A stretch of 64,000 bases of DNA, from the NCBI RefSeq assembly GCF_030864355.1, contig NC_083395.1, forward strand, positions 1,860,001-1,924,000. The letters are read 5' to 3'. How positions within the stretch are numbered: the first letter of the stretch is position 1; the number at the start of each line of letters is the position of its first letter. Below, in pieces: positions 1 to 11,893 of the stretch. The stretch comes from Cutaneotrichosporon cavernicola (taxonomy: Eukaryota > Basidiomycota > Tremellomycetes > Trichosporonales > Trichosporonaceae). The translations under genes were made by a program, and so were the position numbers. The notes beneath the pieces were generated by a model, which ran no database searches, had not been told where the DNA came from, and saw only the letters and a program-made list of their open reading frames with translations.

Positions 1-446
1 TGATGTAGTGATAGATATCATGTAATGCAAGTCACTGGTCTATAGTCTAGCTTCTAGCTGCCTTCTTACTGGCAGTTTGAATGACAAGAACCCCAGTGAG
101 AGCGCCGAGAGGGCGCCACAATGGTAACAGAAGAGGACCCGACCGGTCACAAAGTCAACAATCTCAGGGTTTGATTCTAACCCCCAGTTCCCCATTCCCA
201 GTTCCCAGTTCGGTCCGATGACATAACATGCCACGGTCCAAACCATTCCCATCCAATCCACAGATACATGTATCATGTATCGACTAGACCATCACTCAGC
301 GTCATCTACAGCAACGCACACAAACCGATTACACTGACTGCTGCTTGTCTGTCCCTTATCCATAAATAGAGAAATGTCGCCATGTACGCGCAAAAATAGA
401 TAGAACAAGAGAGGACTCAAACAATCAGGGAGGCATGTGCGATCAA
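1..446. other. No gene seen; 3' flank of the coiled-coil gene
   Basis: Only short reading frames occur here, none with codon use like the real genes. It probably holds the 3' UTR and terminator of the minus-strand gene ending at 447. Confidence 0.5.
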
Positions 447-2263
447 CTACTTGTGGGCGAGCCGGTCCTCGAGTGCTCGCACGCGCTCGCGCAACTCGTC
501 GACCTCGCGGCGGTCCGACGAAATTGCGCGATCCACCTCGTACCGAACCATCTCCTTGAGCGAATCGGCACTCTCTTGCAGTGTACGCAAAAGGCCCGAC
601 GCTCTGCTCGCAGTCGCCTTGAACTCGTTTTGGGCTGCCATTTGGTTCGTGTATGTCTGCTCCGAACGGTGCATCATCTCCTGCAGCTGGAAACGCTGCT
701 GCTCGACTCCAGACAGCAAATCGTACAGCTGGTTGAAAGGTGCCAGGAACTGTTCGCGCCCGTGGCTGGGAGGCGACGGGCTCAACGAGTAGCCGTTTGG
801 ACGATGCACGCCACCGTTGCGGAGAGCCGCAGAGGGTGGACCCGGGCCAATCGGGTGTGTGGCGCCGTGAGGCGACGGCGGATAATGAGAGCCACCAGGG
901 TGGAGGGCGGGGATGGAGAAGTTGCGACGATCGGCCGTGTTGGGCTGCTGGGGAAGCTGCTGCTGTTGTTGTTGCTGTTGCGACGGTCGGGCCCCCAACT
1001 CGGGAGGGTAGCGCATGTCGCGGCGCGATGCACTGCTGGCGGAAGGTAAGCCCGACCCGCTTGAGCGATGTAGCGGCGGCTGACTCTGGTGGTACGGCTG
1101 TTGTTGGCGTGCAAAGTTGCTTTCCTCTGGGCGCCCAGAGCGAGAGTGCGACAAGGGCGCAGTGCGAGGATCTGCAATGTAGTGTGCCGAGTGGGGATGT
1201 GCCGGGTAGTGCATAGGCGGGAGAATGTGCTGCGGCATCGCAGTCTGCGACCCAGAAGGAGGTTCCCTTGGCGACTGCTGCTGCGACGCAAGTCCCTGGT
1301 TGAGGGGCGCACTCTTGGATCCGGGGACAACGTCCTTGTCACTAGTCGAGGTGACAATGCTCATCCTCTCGACCTTGTCACGCGTCTTCTCACGGCGGGC
1401 ACCCACGCCACGCTTCTCCGGATCCTTTGGTGTCCAACCTTTGAACGTCAATTCACGTGGCGTCGATGGCTGGCTTGCGGCCATCTCCTTGCGCCTCTGT
1501 GCGATCAACGCCTGCTGCTGCTCCTTGATGCTGATCGTGTCCCGGACCGTCTTCAGTTGATCTTCGTCGATACTCTTGAAATCAAAGCCCAGAACCACTG
1601 GTGATGGAACAGGCGGGTCACCACCGTCGTCACGTCCGCGTGCTTCACGAGAAGCTGCAAACCCAATAGGCTTGATGGGTGCGAGGTTGGCCGGTCGGCT
1701 TTTGGTGGTTGGTTGCGTCTCGCGGGGTGGCGAGTTGGCAGTGCCCTTCGAGCTGGGCGAGTCGCCGCTGTGACGGCCACTGCGGCCGCTCCCAGCTCCG
1801 GTACGGCTGCGCTTCTCTGGACGCGGGTGGTCGTCGTCCGCACTAGTGTGTCAGTCAATGCGCAACCAAAGGCAGTCGCGTCGCCGCGACAAGCGTACAC
1901 TCACAGCTCGTCGCGCTCACGTCCTTTGCCCTTCCGGCGGTCGTCACGGTCGTCACTCGACCTGGCCGTCGATGGAGAAGGGCTACGCAGACCCGGTGGG
2001 GTCGTGTTGGGTGGGGGTTCGCGAAGGGATGAAGTACTGTGAAGTGGATTAGTAGGCGAAGAGACAGTAGTGACGAGAGTGTGAGGCAAAGGTCGGCGAG
2101 GAGATGAATGAGGGTGGGCAGGAGACAATGGGCGATAGGAATCAGGTGGGGGCGAAGGAGGAGGGGGCGACGGGGACGCCGATGTAGTCGCGTTAATGTG
2201 GGGCCGGCCAGCAGCGGATGCGGCGGCGACGTGAATCATAAGAGGAAACGGAGTTCGAGCCAT
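447..2263 (-). CDS. Unknown Pro/Ser/Gln-rich protein with C-terminal coiled coil
   Basis: Function not recognised. Model: complement(join(447..1842,1905..2263)), 584 aa. The 62-nt intron has donor GTGAGT and acceptor CACTAG, and joining restores one frame. The start is the first in-frame ATG (2263, MARTPFPL); the frame is open further upstream but has only a TTG there. Visible parts: a low-complexity Pro/Ser N-terminus; a basic stretch (EKRSR); a compact segment beginning VLGFDFKSIDEDQLKTVRD that looks like the most ordered part; a polyglutamine run; and a heptad-like C-terminus (VDELRERVRALEDRL) expected to form a coiled coil. No signal peptide or membrane segment. The composition suits a nuclear or cytoplasmic scaffold or regulator (inference). 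An unusually long 2.4-kb upstream region separates it from the next gene. Confidence 0.8.
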
Positions 2264-3065
2264 TGTATAGGGACAGGGAGCGAGTCGAGGGACAGAGTTG
2301 GTCGGCGTTGTTGATGTATTTGTACGATTGAGGGATGAGACAACAATGGGGGGATGAAGCAAATTGGTGTCAGCGGAAATGTCGTTTCATCCTCCTTTAG
2401 CCAGACCCCCCCCGCCACCAGATCCATTGCCCCGTCATTCAAACTCCCTCCTGCGCACGGGCCTATACCCGGCGTCATCTATACCCACTGTTCCTCAACC
2501 CCAGCCTTGATGGTTTGGTCTCCGCCATCTTTCCTTGGCATCGAGGTGGGCGACGGGCGCCGGACAAGTGGCTGCGCGAGGCGCACAGCTGCAAGCTTCC
2601 CTGCGCCCGTCTGATCATTGTACACGATCTGGCCATGGTGGATCCCGTTGCATCCGCGGCCACCATATGTTTCGGTCTCGTTACACTCCGAGTCATGGAC
2701 TTACGGATGCATTGCGTGGTGGTAGTCAAACCTTGCACGTGCGGGGCTGATGGCTGCCATTCGCGGAGTCTGGTGTGGATCTGGGTCGCGTCACGTTCCT
2801 CGCGATCGGGATCGCGTTTCAGGCTGTTGGCCTAGTTTGTCTAGCCGGATGAACGGTGACACGGTCGAGGTACGTGTCGAGCTGTCAACGATGACAACTG
2901 GAGGCGTGGCACGGGTAACAGCGAGTACCGAGCTGGTTGGATGTTGCTGCGAGGGCGCAGGAGGGGGAGGGGGAGGCGGGAGGCGGGAGAGAGTGAGGAG
3001 GAAGGTGGAGTGCTCGAGGGAAGATTGCGTCTGTGCAGGCGACCGTCCGTGCGCGAGTGTGTATA

Positions 3066-3101
<36 letters not shown>

Positions 3102-4713
3102 TTGATTGACGATAGGTGATAATGGCGCGTGTCAACAGTGTCAAACAAGGAGTGAGATGGGATGTTGGAGAAGGGGTGGCGACTGGTTGAAGACGATTTG
3201 ATGATGGATGATTGAAAGAGAAACAAACGATGCCGTAGTTTTAGCGGGAACGGGTTGACAAAGGCCAAAGGTCGGTACCGGTAGACTGAGGAGCCAGGGG
3301 GGGGGGAGGGCGAAAGGGAAACGAGTACAGGGGGATGGGTACACACTCAACGTAAAAGTGATGTACGTCGTGTGCCCACTATATCTCAACTGTACACAGG
3401 TAATCCTTTGTCCGTGTACAACGTTTCAACCCGTGAGACTCTCCTCTCCCAGGGTCACGGAAGGCGGGAACGGGATGGTTGGCCAAAAGACACACTTATC
3501 CCACTGATAGCTAAGTCGTCGTGCGCGGTTGCGTGTTTGGTTGCGGGTTGAGCAAGGTGGGCGATGCGACTGCGCGACTGGTTGAGCAACTAAGTGGCGC
3601 TCAACGTAAATTGATTATGGGTGGCGTGGGAAGAGAATGATTGTAGTGTGATTTTGTGATGTAGAGTGGGTGGAGTCAAAAGAGACAAGGAATGGTATGT
3701 ATGAGGGATGGGATGCGAGGTGAGAGGTGGCAACGCGAGGGGTCGAGGGGTAATGGGGTTGTTGGTATGGTTGCAGTTGCAGGGAGTGGGTGAGTATGAA
3801 TCCACCGAGGGGGAGAGGGAGAGAGAGTGTGGGGGGAAGAAGGTGGCCCAAAGTCAAGTCTTGATGTGACAGCTGTCCTAGTTGTCCGATCCCGATGCCT
3901 TGTCACTGAATGCATTAGCCTGGGGGGAAGTAAGGATGAGGCAGCCGGCGTTACGGCAAGCCTTTCAACCTACGTAGGAGGAGGTTAAAGTGACACAAGC
4001 AGTATTACGTCTGTCTCCCCTGATCCCCCGATGACTGCTTTCCCTTGTCTTCTTCAAAAGTGGCTTTGGATCAAGTTGGTTGTTAACGCCAAATAGCCAA
4101 ATATCCAAACTATAGACTGTCATCAAACTGTACTAGTGAAACGCAGGGCCTAGGCCCCTTCCGACCCCTATTCAATCCCTTTGGAATCACCTGGTTCCCC
4201 CTAGTTTTCCTTCTAATTTCCCCTGTGGCTTGATCCAACGTAACCTCTCCCGGGAAAGGCCCAGTTCAGGGTAAATCCAGCAAGCCATTTTCCCAATTTC
4301 CCATTTGTTTGCCTCCCTCTTAAATAGCTGTACACAATATCAAAGTGGCTGCTTAGAGTACCCAGGTTGAGGTTGTTGAATTGAACAAGTCTGGAACAAT
4401 GACGTGGCGAGAGCCCGTTCTTCGATGGATCAATGGATCAATGCATCGATGGATCTTAGGTTTGGCTGAACCTAGCCTAACTAGATGGTGAACACGGCTG
4501 AATCGATCATGGCTGCGCCACACTCGCGCTTAACTACACTCCGACCTTAAGGAAAGGGCTATGCACCTGCATACTTACCGTCCTGCTGCCAAAACTCATT
4601 ATTGTTCTACCTATAAATACAGTACAGTGAGAGGGGAGGGACAAACCTCGGGATCACACGGGACCCGCGACATCTGAATGGCGATTCAATATATTGACTC
4701 GGGGTTGAGCGCC
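2264..4713. other. Long non-coding stretch upstream of the coiled-coil gene
   Basis: About 2.4 kb with no supportable gene. It contains pyrimidine/purine-biased tracts, a TG microsatellite near 3060-3101 and AT-richer DNA at 4000-4650. It is the shared space between the 5' end of the 447-2263 gene and the 3' end of the MFS gene. A long 5' leader or non-coding transcript is possible but not shown. Confidence 0.5.
3060..3101. repeat. (TG)n microsatellite
   Basis: A run of TG dinucleotides interrupted only near its start by TATATGTA. It lies in non-coding DNA. Confidence 0.95.
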
Positions 4714-6710
4714 TCAACCCTGGTGGTTCTGGTGGTTCTGGGTATCCTTCTCCACATGCTCCTCGTGCCCGTGCTCGTGCCCGCCATCATTCTTCTCATG
4801 AGTGTGGTGGGCGAGCTCGGCAGCGGCGTCCTCCTGTTCTCGGCGCTTCTGCATCCGCTCAGCCTCCTCAGCCTTGGTGGGCATCTTGTCGTTGCGCATA
4901 ACCAGTCCACCCAAGAGTCCGAGGATACCGCCCGGCACGCCGATGAGGAACACGACCCGCATGGTGTGCGAGTACGCCTCCAGGGTTGCGGGCCGGAGAG
5001 GTTCTGGAACAATGGTCCACAGGGCATTCGCGTTACTCGTCATGACGCGTACCAGCTGCTCGGGGAGATCTGGTACGTATTTGTGGAGGTTGACCTGGAT
5101 CATGTTTTCGAACACGGAGCCAGCCAGAGATAGACCGACGATACGACCCGCAAAGCCGAAGAATGTGCCGACTCCGGTACCCATTGTGATTAGGCTCGGC
5201 TCGTCGCGCAGGTCGAATTGAATGCTAACCATTGCGTTTTGGAGAGTCATACCGATACCCGCACCAATAATGGCCTGGAATCCGTAGACGTGGGCCACAG
5301 GCGTGTTGACATGGACACTGTATAAGAGGCCTGAGCCGAGAGCAGTGAGGGCGGGGCCGGTGACAATGATCCATTTCACGTAGCCGAGTAGCGGGATGAG
5401 GCGCGAGGTGATAATCATGACGACAATCTGGACCATGATCAGCGGGAGGAGGCGGACGCCAGCGGCAGTAGCCGAGAAACGCCACTGGGTCTGAAGCGCC
5501 AGACTGAGGTAATAGACGTCGACTGCGGTTAGCGAGTTGATATTATGCAGGGACTCACTCATAAAGACGAAGAAGAGGAAAAAGAGGACAATGGTCGCGC
5601 CGAGAATATTGCGCCGGACCAACAAGTCGAGGCGGCACATCTGGCGTTTGGGACCGAGCCACCACTCGTATGTGAAGAAGATGGGGATAAGGACCAGAGA
5701 CAGGACCAGACAGACGATCACCCCTCCGTCCTTCCAGGAGCGCGAGACGCCGGCCCACTGCAATGCGAGGATGAAGCAGCACGCCCAGCCCATAGAGATG
5801 GCTGCGCCGCCCCAGTCGCAGCGGATTAGCTGGCCAAGCATCGCCTTGCCGTAGCCATTATAACTCGCCTTCATGCCCATGGGCGGGCGGGCTGGCTGAA
5901 CGAGGATCTGGAGGAGTAACGCCAACCCACCGAAAGGGAGATTGATGTAGAAGCACCAGCGCCAGGAGACGTGGTCGGAGAACACGCCACCGATTAGCGG
6001 TCCGACAACGGACGCAATGGCAAAGCAGATTCCGATGAGGGCCATGTATTGTGCGCGGCTGTGGAGTGGTGTGATCTCGGCTGCAATGACCATTGCACCG
6101 CTGAAGATGCCTGCTGATCCGGCACCGGCGATAGCGCGACCAAGGATCAGCACGTTGATATTTGGGGCGACGCCGCACACGAGTGACCCGAGCTCGAAGA
6201 TGAACACGGCGAAAATGATGACGTGTTTGGACGGGAAGATCTGGAGGAACTGCGCGTAGATGAGGTTGAAGGCGAAGAGAGGGAGGCTGGGTCAGCACCC
6301 ACTAGAAGAGAAACTCACAAGAACCCATTAGCGAGCCATGTGAGTTCGCTGAGAGCGTCAAACTCGATGGTGATCTTGGGAATTGCCGTGGCGACAATGA
6401 GCTGGTCGAGCGCAAACAGGAAAATGGAGATCATGAGGGAGATGATGACGCCCCAGAATCGAATCCTGGATAACTCGACGTACGCACCCGAGGGCCCCGT
6501 TTTCCGTGGTGTCTTGAGGCCATTGAGATGGGCTTCGGGGTCGGCGTCGGTGTCGGGGGTGGTGGTGGTGGAGTATGGAGCTGTGGAAGTGAGTGGTGGC
6601 GCCTTTGCTGATGCGGCGGCGGAGGGATGCTGTGTCGATGATGGGGATAAGGACGCCGTCGACGCGTTCAGTTCAGCCTGGTTGCTGTGTGTGCTTGGTG
6701 GCGGGGACAT
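4714..6710 (-). CDS. MFS drug:H+ antiporter, DHA2 (14-TMS) type
   Basis: Predicted plasma- or vacuolar-membrane proton-coupled exporter of toxic small molecules. Model: complement(join(4714..5522,5559..6286,6319..6710)), 642 aa; the start is the ATG at 6710 (MSPPPSTHSN). Intron 1 is 32 nt. Intron 2 is 36 nt with a CTAAC branch site; it is a multiple of three with no stop, so a naive reading would add 12 wrong residues before DVYYLSL. A Ser/Thr-rich tail is followed by TM1 (FLFALDQLIVATAIPKI, residues ~97-113), motif A-like and motif C-like segments, and the DHA2-typical block GPLIGGVFSDHVSWRWCFYI. The C-terminus is His/Glu/Asp-rich and might bind metal (inference). The relatives known to me are fungal toxin and azole efflux pumps; the substrate cannot be told from sequence. 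Confidence 0.93.
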
Positions 6711-7463
6711 GATGTCGATGTCGAAATGACGGCGGTGTGTGGGGCTGGAGTTTGGCGTTGCTTTATTTAAATGTGCGGAATGCGCTAGCGGTGGGAGGCG
6801 AAATCGACCCGAAACACCAAGCGGTGGAACCGAGCCCTCGGCGACCGACAAGTCGACCAAAGTATATGCATCTAGGTGTGCATCTTGGTGCGCATCTTGG
6901 TGTCTGGGCGAGTGGTACCTCCAATACAGTATGGTGCTTGGCGCGCTCGCGCGCTCGCTCAGACTGCATTCCCGGAAAAGCAGCAGCGCAGGCTACTCGT
7001 GGGCTTGGCGGGGCATATTCCGCATTCCATTTAGGGATCCGCAGCATGCCCGCAGCGTGCCCGCAGGCCAACGTGCCGGCGATGGCGCGTCTCTTTGCCG
7101 GTTGGCACGTTGGCGCGTCTCTTTGCCGGCCTGCAGTCTGCCGGCCTGCAGCCTACCGGCCTGCATACCGGACTCGCCAAGATCCGAGGCGTCGAGGCGC
7201 TCGAGTGCTGTAAACTGCGAGAGTCTCGCTCCCTTGAATAGGGAGATCTAGACATCGGTGATCGGCGAGTTGGCTCACGTGGAGTGGTGGTCACCTCGGC
7301 CCTCGGCATCGGCCATGGTAGAGTTTGGTGGCCGTATGACACCGAGGAATCCGCATGGCAATCGCGTGGTAGCTCGATTGTAATCACGTGACTTGATGAC
7401 GTCAAAGTGAAAGGAAGGCATTCCTCGCTCTCGCGACATCTCTCAATCGCGACACTCACCATC
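6711..7463. promoter_or_regulatory. Divergent promoter region, MFS pump / NAXE
   Basis: This spacer separates the minus-strand MFS start (6710) from the plus-strand NAXE start (7464). A TTTATTTAAAT element lies about 50 bp upstream of the MFS ATG. Near NAXE are two perfect palindromes, listed separately. A local repeat of CCGGCCTGCAG-like units sits at about 7130-7170. Confidence 0.5.
7384..7404. promoter_or_regulatory. E-box TCACGTGA and CRE-like TGACGTCA palindromes
   Basis: TCACGTGA lies at 7384-7391 and TGACGTCA at 7397-7404, spaced 5 bp and 60-80 bp upstream of the NAXE ATG. CACGTG is the core bound by bHLH factors such as Cbf1/Pho4 types, and TGACGTCA is the classic bZIP (ATF/CREB) site. 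Binding here is inference. Confidence 0.45.
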
Positions 7464-8288
7464 ATGGCACTCCGGTATATAGGCCAGAAACTCGCACAGC
7501 AGATCGACGAGGAGCTCATGTCGGCATCGGGTGCCTTCTCAATCGACCAGCTCATGGAGCTGGCGGGCTTGAGCTGCGCCCAGGCGCTCGCAAAGTCGTT
7601 CTCTGTCCAAACCCACAAACGTGTGTTGGTCTGCTGCGGCCCCGGCAACCAAGTAGGTCCCATAACTCGTAATCTAACTCTAGGGCGGGGATGGACTGGT
7701 TGCTGCGCGACACCTGCACCACTTCTCCTACACCCCGACGATCTACTACCCCAAACCGGGGAACAAGGACCTGTACCAACGCCTCCTAACTCAGGCGCGT
7801 AACCTGGGCATCCCCATAGTTGACACAGACGGGTTCCCGGCCGCTCTTGAACGTACAGACGTAGTTCTGGACGCCATCTTCGGTACGTTGACAAGTAGGG
7901 GGTGCTGATACGGGCTTCTCGTTCCATCCTCCCGTGCGGGCGCCGTTCGATACCGTCCTCACGGCCCTGGTGGAGAGTCACAAGCCGGTGGTGTCGGTCG
8001 ATATTCCGTCGGGGTGGGGAGTCGAGGAGGGCCGGCAGAGACTCACGAATACCGATGGGAACGAGGTGCCGACTATCGATCCCGAAGTGCTGGTTAGCCT
8101 CACTGCGCCAAAGGAGGGCGTGCGGTCGTATACTGGCAAACACTGGCTGGGTGGACGCTTTGTCCCAGAGTATGCTTTGGATAGATGCAGCTAACAGAAG
8201 CGATCTCGCAAAGAGGCACCAACTTAACCTCCCGGCATATCCTGGGGTTGACCAGGTCGTCGAGCTCCCGCCGCCTGGCAAGCTGTAG
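7464..8288 (+). CDS. NAXE: NAD(P)H-hydrate epimerase (YjeF N-terminal family)
   Basis: Interconverts R and S forms of hydrated NAD(P)H so that the dehydratase can repair them. Model: join(7464..7652,7684..7882,7914..8169,8198..8288), 244 aa, close to the family's usual size. The start is CATCATGG at 7464. Family blocks are present: [32 protein letters not shown] across intron 1, FGFSFHPPVRAPF across intron 2, VSVDIPSGW, and the C-terminal LNLPAYPGVDQVVEL. Introns 1 (31 nt) and 3 (28 nt, CTAACAG) are canonical. Intron 2 must end after 7913 to give the conserved FGFSF, but the bases there are GG, not AG. Either a non-canonical acceptor is used or this allele is splice-defective. No linked dehydratase is in the window. 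Confidence 0.9.
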
Positions 8289-8562
8289 TCCAGAAAATGT
8301 AGAGCGCACTGAGCTCTGTCGCCTTGACTGTCTTCTCGGCAGCGTTGTCCATGTATACGCGATAAGGCGAGGGCCTATTGGTTCGGAGAGGATAGCGTAT
8401 AGATGGCGGTGGCGTTCTTGGTAACAAAAACAAGCATAGAGTGGGGCAGCTAGACCGGCCCGAAAATCGGCCCGTTCAGTGACTTGCATTCCAACGTTCC
8501 TTGGCGATTGCTCTCCTCCCCAAAGCTCACCTCATCTGTTACTTTCACCCAACTCATCCGCA

Positions 8563-9928
8563 ATGGCCGCACCATTCCAGGACGCCGTCGTCCTCTTCGT
8601 GTGTCCAGCCGTCCTTGGCTTTGAGTTGACAGCAGGGCGACTCGATCACGTCGCAGCAGTATGTTCCCGGCTCGATGCAGGCGCGTTTCTGCGGTAAGTC
8701 TACCTTCCTCTCCAGAGGGGGGATTGCGCCGAAGTGCCGAGCTTACAATGTCATGTCAGCTCACACCAGACGCGTACCGACGCACGCTCGATATCCTAAA
8801 CCGCGGGTATGGGGGATATAACACGCGCTGGTGCGTTATAGCTTGCGGACAGCTGAACGTCGACGTCCCACTGTAGCTGACTCAAGGGCACGACAGATGT
8901 TTGACACGATCTTTGAGAAGAAGGAGAACGCGGCGCACGTGCCTGCTGTGAGACTCGTCACTATCTGGTTCGGTACGTCTTTCTGCTATTCTGCCACCTG
9001 CGGGCTTGAGCTTGTTGGCTATGGGGACGCATACGGTCTGACCCGGTTTTTTCTAGAGCTCCGTTGCATAGACGGGCCCTTGAACCGATCAGTTCAGCTA
9101 CAGAGTCTGGATTTATCAGCTGACACCAGGTGCTAATGACTCTGTCCTCGCGGACGCAGAACAGACCGTGTCGCAACACGTCCCGCTGTCAGAGTACGAG
9201 GCCAACCTTCGCTTCTTTCTCGACAACCTCACCTCCCCCACATCACCATACGCCGTCGCTCACGAGCAGGGGCTTAATATTGTGCTGGTGACCCCGCCGC
9301 CGCTGTGTGTGTCGATTATGGGCGACTGCCCTTTCGCCCGTGAGCGCGTGCCCGCTATCACGAAGGAGTATGTCGACGTCGTCCTCCGCCTGGGAGAAGA
9401 ATATGCGGCCAAGGCAACAAAGGACGGAAACTGGCGCCTCGGGACGGTGGACATGTGGGACGCCACGATCAAGGCGGCAGGAGGTGAGGGCGAGGAACTT
9501 GCCAAGTATCTGAGGTGAGTCGAGCGACGTGTGCAACGTGCAGAGGCCAAAGACCAATCTGAGCTCTACTCCGCTGCATGAGCAGACTGGGGGATAGCAA
9601 TGGCAACCCACCTCGTGCGGGTCATGCGCCCTGCGGGAAGGAATACGGGTTACGTGCCACCTGGAACCGCACTGACACAAGCGACGGACTGCACCTCACG
9701 GCTGAGGGCTATGCCACCTTCTGGGCCGAGTACACCAAGCTCGTCAAGACTGTGTTCAAGGGCCGAGGCCTCGATTGGGAGAGTCTCGACGACCTGCCCC
9801 TCCGCATGCCTCCGTGAGCCAGCTGACTGTGTGTGCCAGCTGACATCAGGTGGGACCAGGTCGATGCCACGAAGCCCGACGTCCTGGGCGGTATGCGGTT
9901 GCCGCCTATTCGCACAGAGCAGTTGTAG
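8563..9928 (+). CDS. IAH1: GDSL/SGNH esterase, isoamyl acetate hydrolase-like
   Basis: Predicted cytosolic esterase acting on short-chain acetate esters. Model: join(8563..8598,8636..8693,8770..8830,8887..8972,9130..9514,9586..9813,9850..9928), 310 aa, six introns of 36-157 nt. SGNH blocks: VVLF|GDSIT (block I serine, split by intron 1), NRGYGGYNTRW (block II glycine), WFGANDS (block III asparagine, across intron 4), DGLHLTAEGY (Asp and His of block V). The exon 4 acceptor is AAG at 8886; the nearer CAG would create a stop. An insertion of about 30 residues precedes DGLHL compared with the typical IAH1 pattern. No signal peptide. Confidence 0.9.
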
Positions 9929-10144
9929 CAAGATGTGGATGTACCGGGTCGTTGCTGGGGCATATGTACACATGTCTGAAGCTCATATGTCGACTGAAGG
10001 ACTGCATAACTCCAAGCCCAGACCAGGTCTCTGCCTCCTTTTCCAGAGTCTAGGTAACGCGGTGACTTGCAGTATGTAATCACACCCATACGCCCAATCG
10101 ACTTCTGAATTCATCACACACCTGGGACAATCACTCTACGACGC

Positions 10145-11502
10145 CTACTCAAGCATGTCATACAGCTTGCGCTCATACGCCTTCCAGACGTCGACCGTCG
10201 CAGTCTGGTCGATCTGGTCCATGAGCTGGGTGCCGCACACGGCCTGTACGTCAGCACAACCTCGCGCAAGCCCAAGGCCAAGCCCAAGCGTACCACAATG
10301 CCCGAAGCCGGGTCGATCCAGAACTTGGTCTTGGCGATGCCGCCCCAGAACGCCGAGCCCTTCTTGCGGCCGTACTCCGAGTCAGCGTCATAGACGCAGA
10401 GGGCGAGCGAGTGGAATGCCTTGTCGCCCGAGGCAAACTGCGGCTCGGTCTCGCCGAGGATCGTGAGAGTGCCGCCGAGGTGGGCGTAGCAGTTGTGGCT
10501 CTTCCCCTCCTCCTCACGCGGAGGCAAGGCGTTCTCAAACAACATTGGGAAAGTCGACTGTTTGATAAGTCCATCCTTATCCTTACACTGGAGGACGTTG
10601 CGTAGGACCGTCATATAATCGCGAGGTGAACCAACAAGACCCGCCCCGCCCATATGTAATCCAATATCCTCGGGGTTGGTATTAGGCACATCGCGCATTC
10701 CGGCAATGTGAATGAGGTTTCTCTCGGGCGTGTCGTCGCGCCCACAGAGCTGCATCAAGCGATCCTTAATCTCCGGGGTTGGATAGAATGACAGATTCTT
10801 AACGCCACAAGGCCCGAAAATGTGTTGGTCAAAGTACGCGCCGAGTTTCATCCCGGTGATCCGCATGACGAGGACGCCAGCCCAGTCGATCCCGATAGAG
10901 TAGCCGTACTGCGCGCCAGGCTGGAATGTGAGGGGTTCAACGAGGGATTCGACGCCGACGTTTTTGGCGAAGAAACTGGGCACGTTGTGGGTCATTTCCC
11001 AGCGGCCGATCAGTTCGGGTTTGAGGAAATTGTACGAGAGGCCCGACGTGTGCGTGAGAAGGCGGCGGAGGGTGAGTGGCGCCGTACGGTCGACGAGGAT
11101 GGGCGTGCCGTCGGCATTGTAGCCTTCCAGAACTTGCTGGGAGGCAAGTTCGGGGAGATGTTTCTCACTAAGAGAGGCGTCGTCGTAATCGACAAGGCCC
11201 TTCTCCCACAGCTGGAGACAGGCGAGAGAGGTGATGAACTTGGTCTGCGAGAAGAGCTGGACAGCTGATGTCAGTGTCAGGGGTAAACAAAACCTCGACG
11301 TACTGGTATTCTCATCGATCTGGCCCTTGTCCGGCTCGCCGAACACCTTGTCGCCCATTGCATTGAAGTACAGCTCGCCATCTGCATTTGACGCGCCGAA
11401 GAAGATTGCCGGGATCTTCTTCTCGGCCACCTTCTCCGCCAGGAGGGCGTCGAGCGCCGCCTTGCTGTCGGCTGAGAGCTGAGGTTTGGGAGTGACGGTC
11501 AT
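10145..11502 (-). CDS. Class-C beta-lactamase-like serine hydrolase / transesterase
   Basis: Member of the beta-lactamase-related fold used by family VIII esterases and LovD-type acyltransferases. Model: complement(join(10145..10243,10294..11264,11304..11502)), 422 aa. The catalytic Ser-x-x-Lys is SQTK in TVQLFSQTKFITSLACLQL. Downstream LTHTSGLSYN and YGYSIGIDWAG are typical of the fold and carry the likely catalytic tyrosine. Intron 1 is 39 nt and in frame, so reading through it would insert 13 false residues before SQTK. Intron 2 is 50 nt; without it the C-terminus becomes an Arg/Ser-rich artefact instead of AVCGTQLMDQIDQT ending at 10145. No signal peptide, so likely intracellular. The substrate is unknown. 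Confidence 0.92.
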
Positions 11503-11893
11503 TGTGGATGTGAATGAGAGGGAAAGCTCGAACGCGGTAGCTTATGTATTGCCGGCCAGCCCGGCCATCGCCGGCTGACCCGGCATCCAACGAGCCGGAG
11601 CCCACGAGGTCAGTGTCGGGGTCACATGAGGCCCGGCTCGGTAACTGCAGACCAGATTACATACCAGGGGCAACTGCTGGCTAATGGGGACAACTGCTCC
11701 ACAGGGAGTGACTCGAGGGCGCTGTTGGTGGGGGTTGGGATAAGAACTTGGTGCAAAGTCAGAGGATTTGCGTCATCCTATCAACCTCTCTGATCTTCAA
11801 GGAATGTACGCGTCCTTCCGGCATCTCGGCGTCTCGGCTCCAACTCTTACTTTGATAAGAGTCCAAGTACCCCAACTTGTGACGCACACTACC
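11503..11893. promoter_or_regulatory. Divergent spacer, serine hydrolase / ABC transporter
   Basis: About 390 bp between two divergent starts. No clear conserved site is seen beyond GC-rich direct repeats of GCCGGC-like units (11550-11580). An alternative upstream in-frame ATG for the ABC gene lies at about 11804. Confidence 0.4.

Noticed and set aside
435..1604. Several long plus-strand ORFs opposite the coiled-coil gene
   Set aside because: GC-rich shadow frames; the minus strand has the intron, the ordered codon use and a stop-to-stop gene.
2885..3389. His/Thr/Pro-rich ORFs around 3 kb
   Set aside because: They translate the TG microsatellite and flanking low-complexity DNA.
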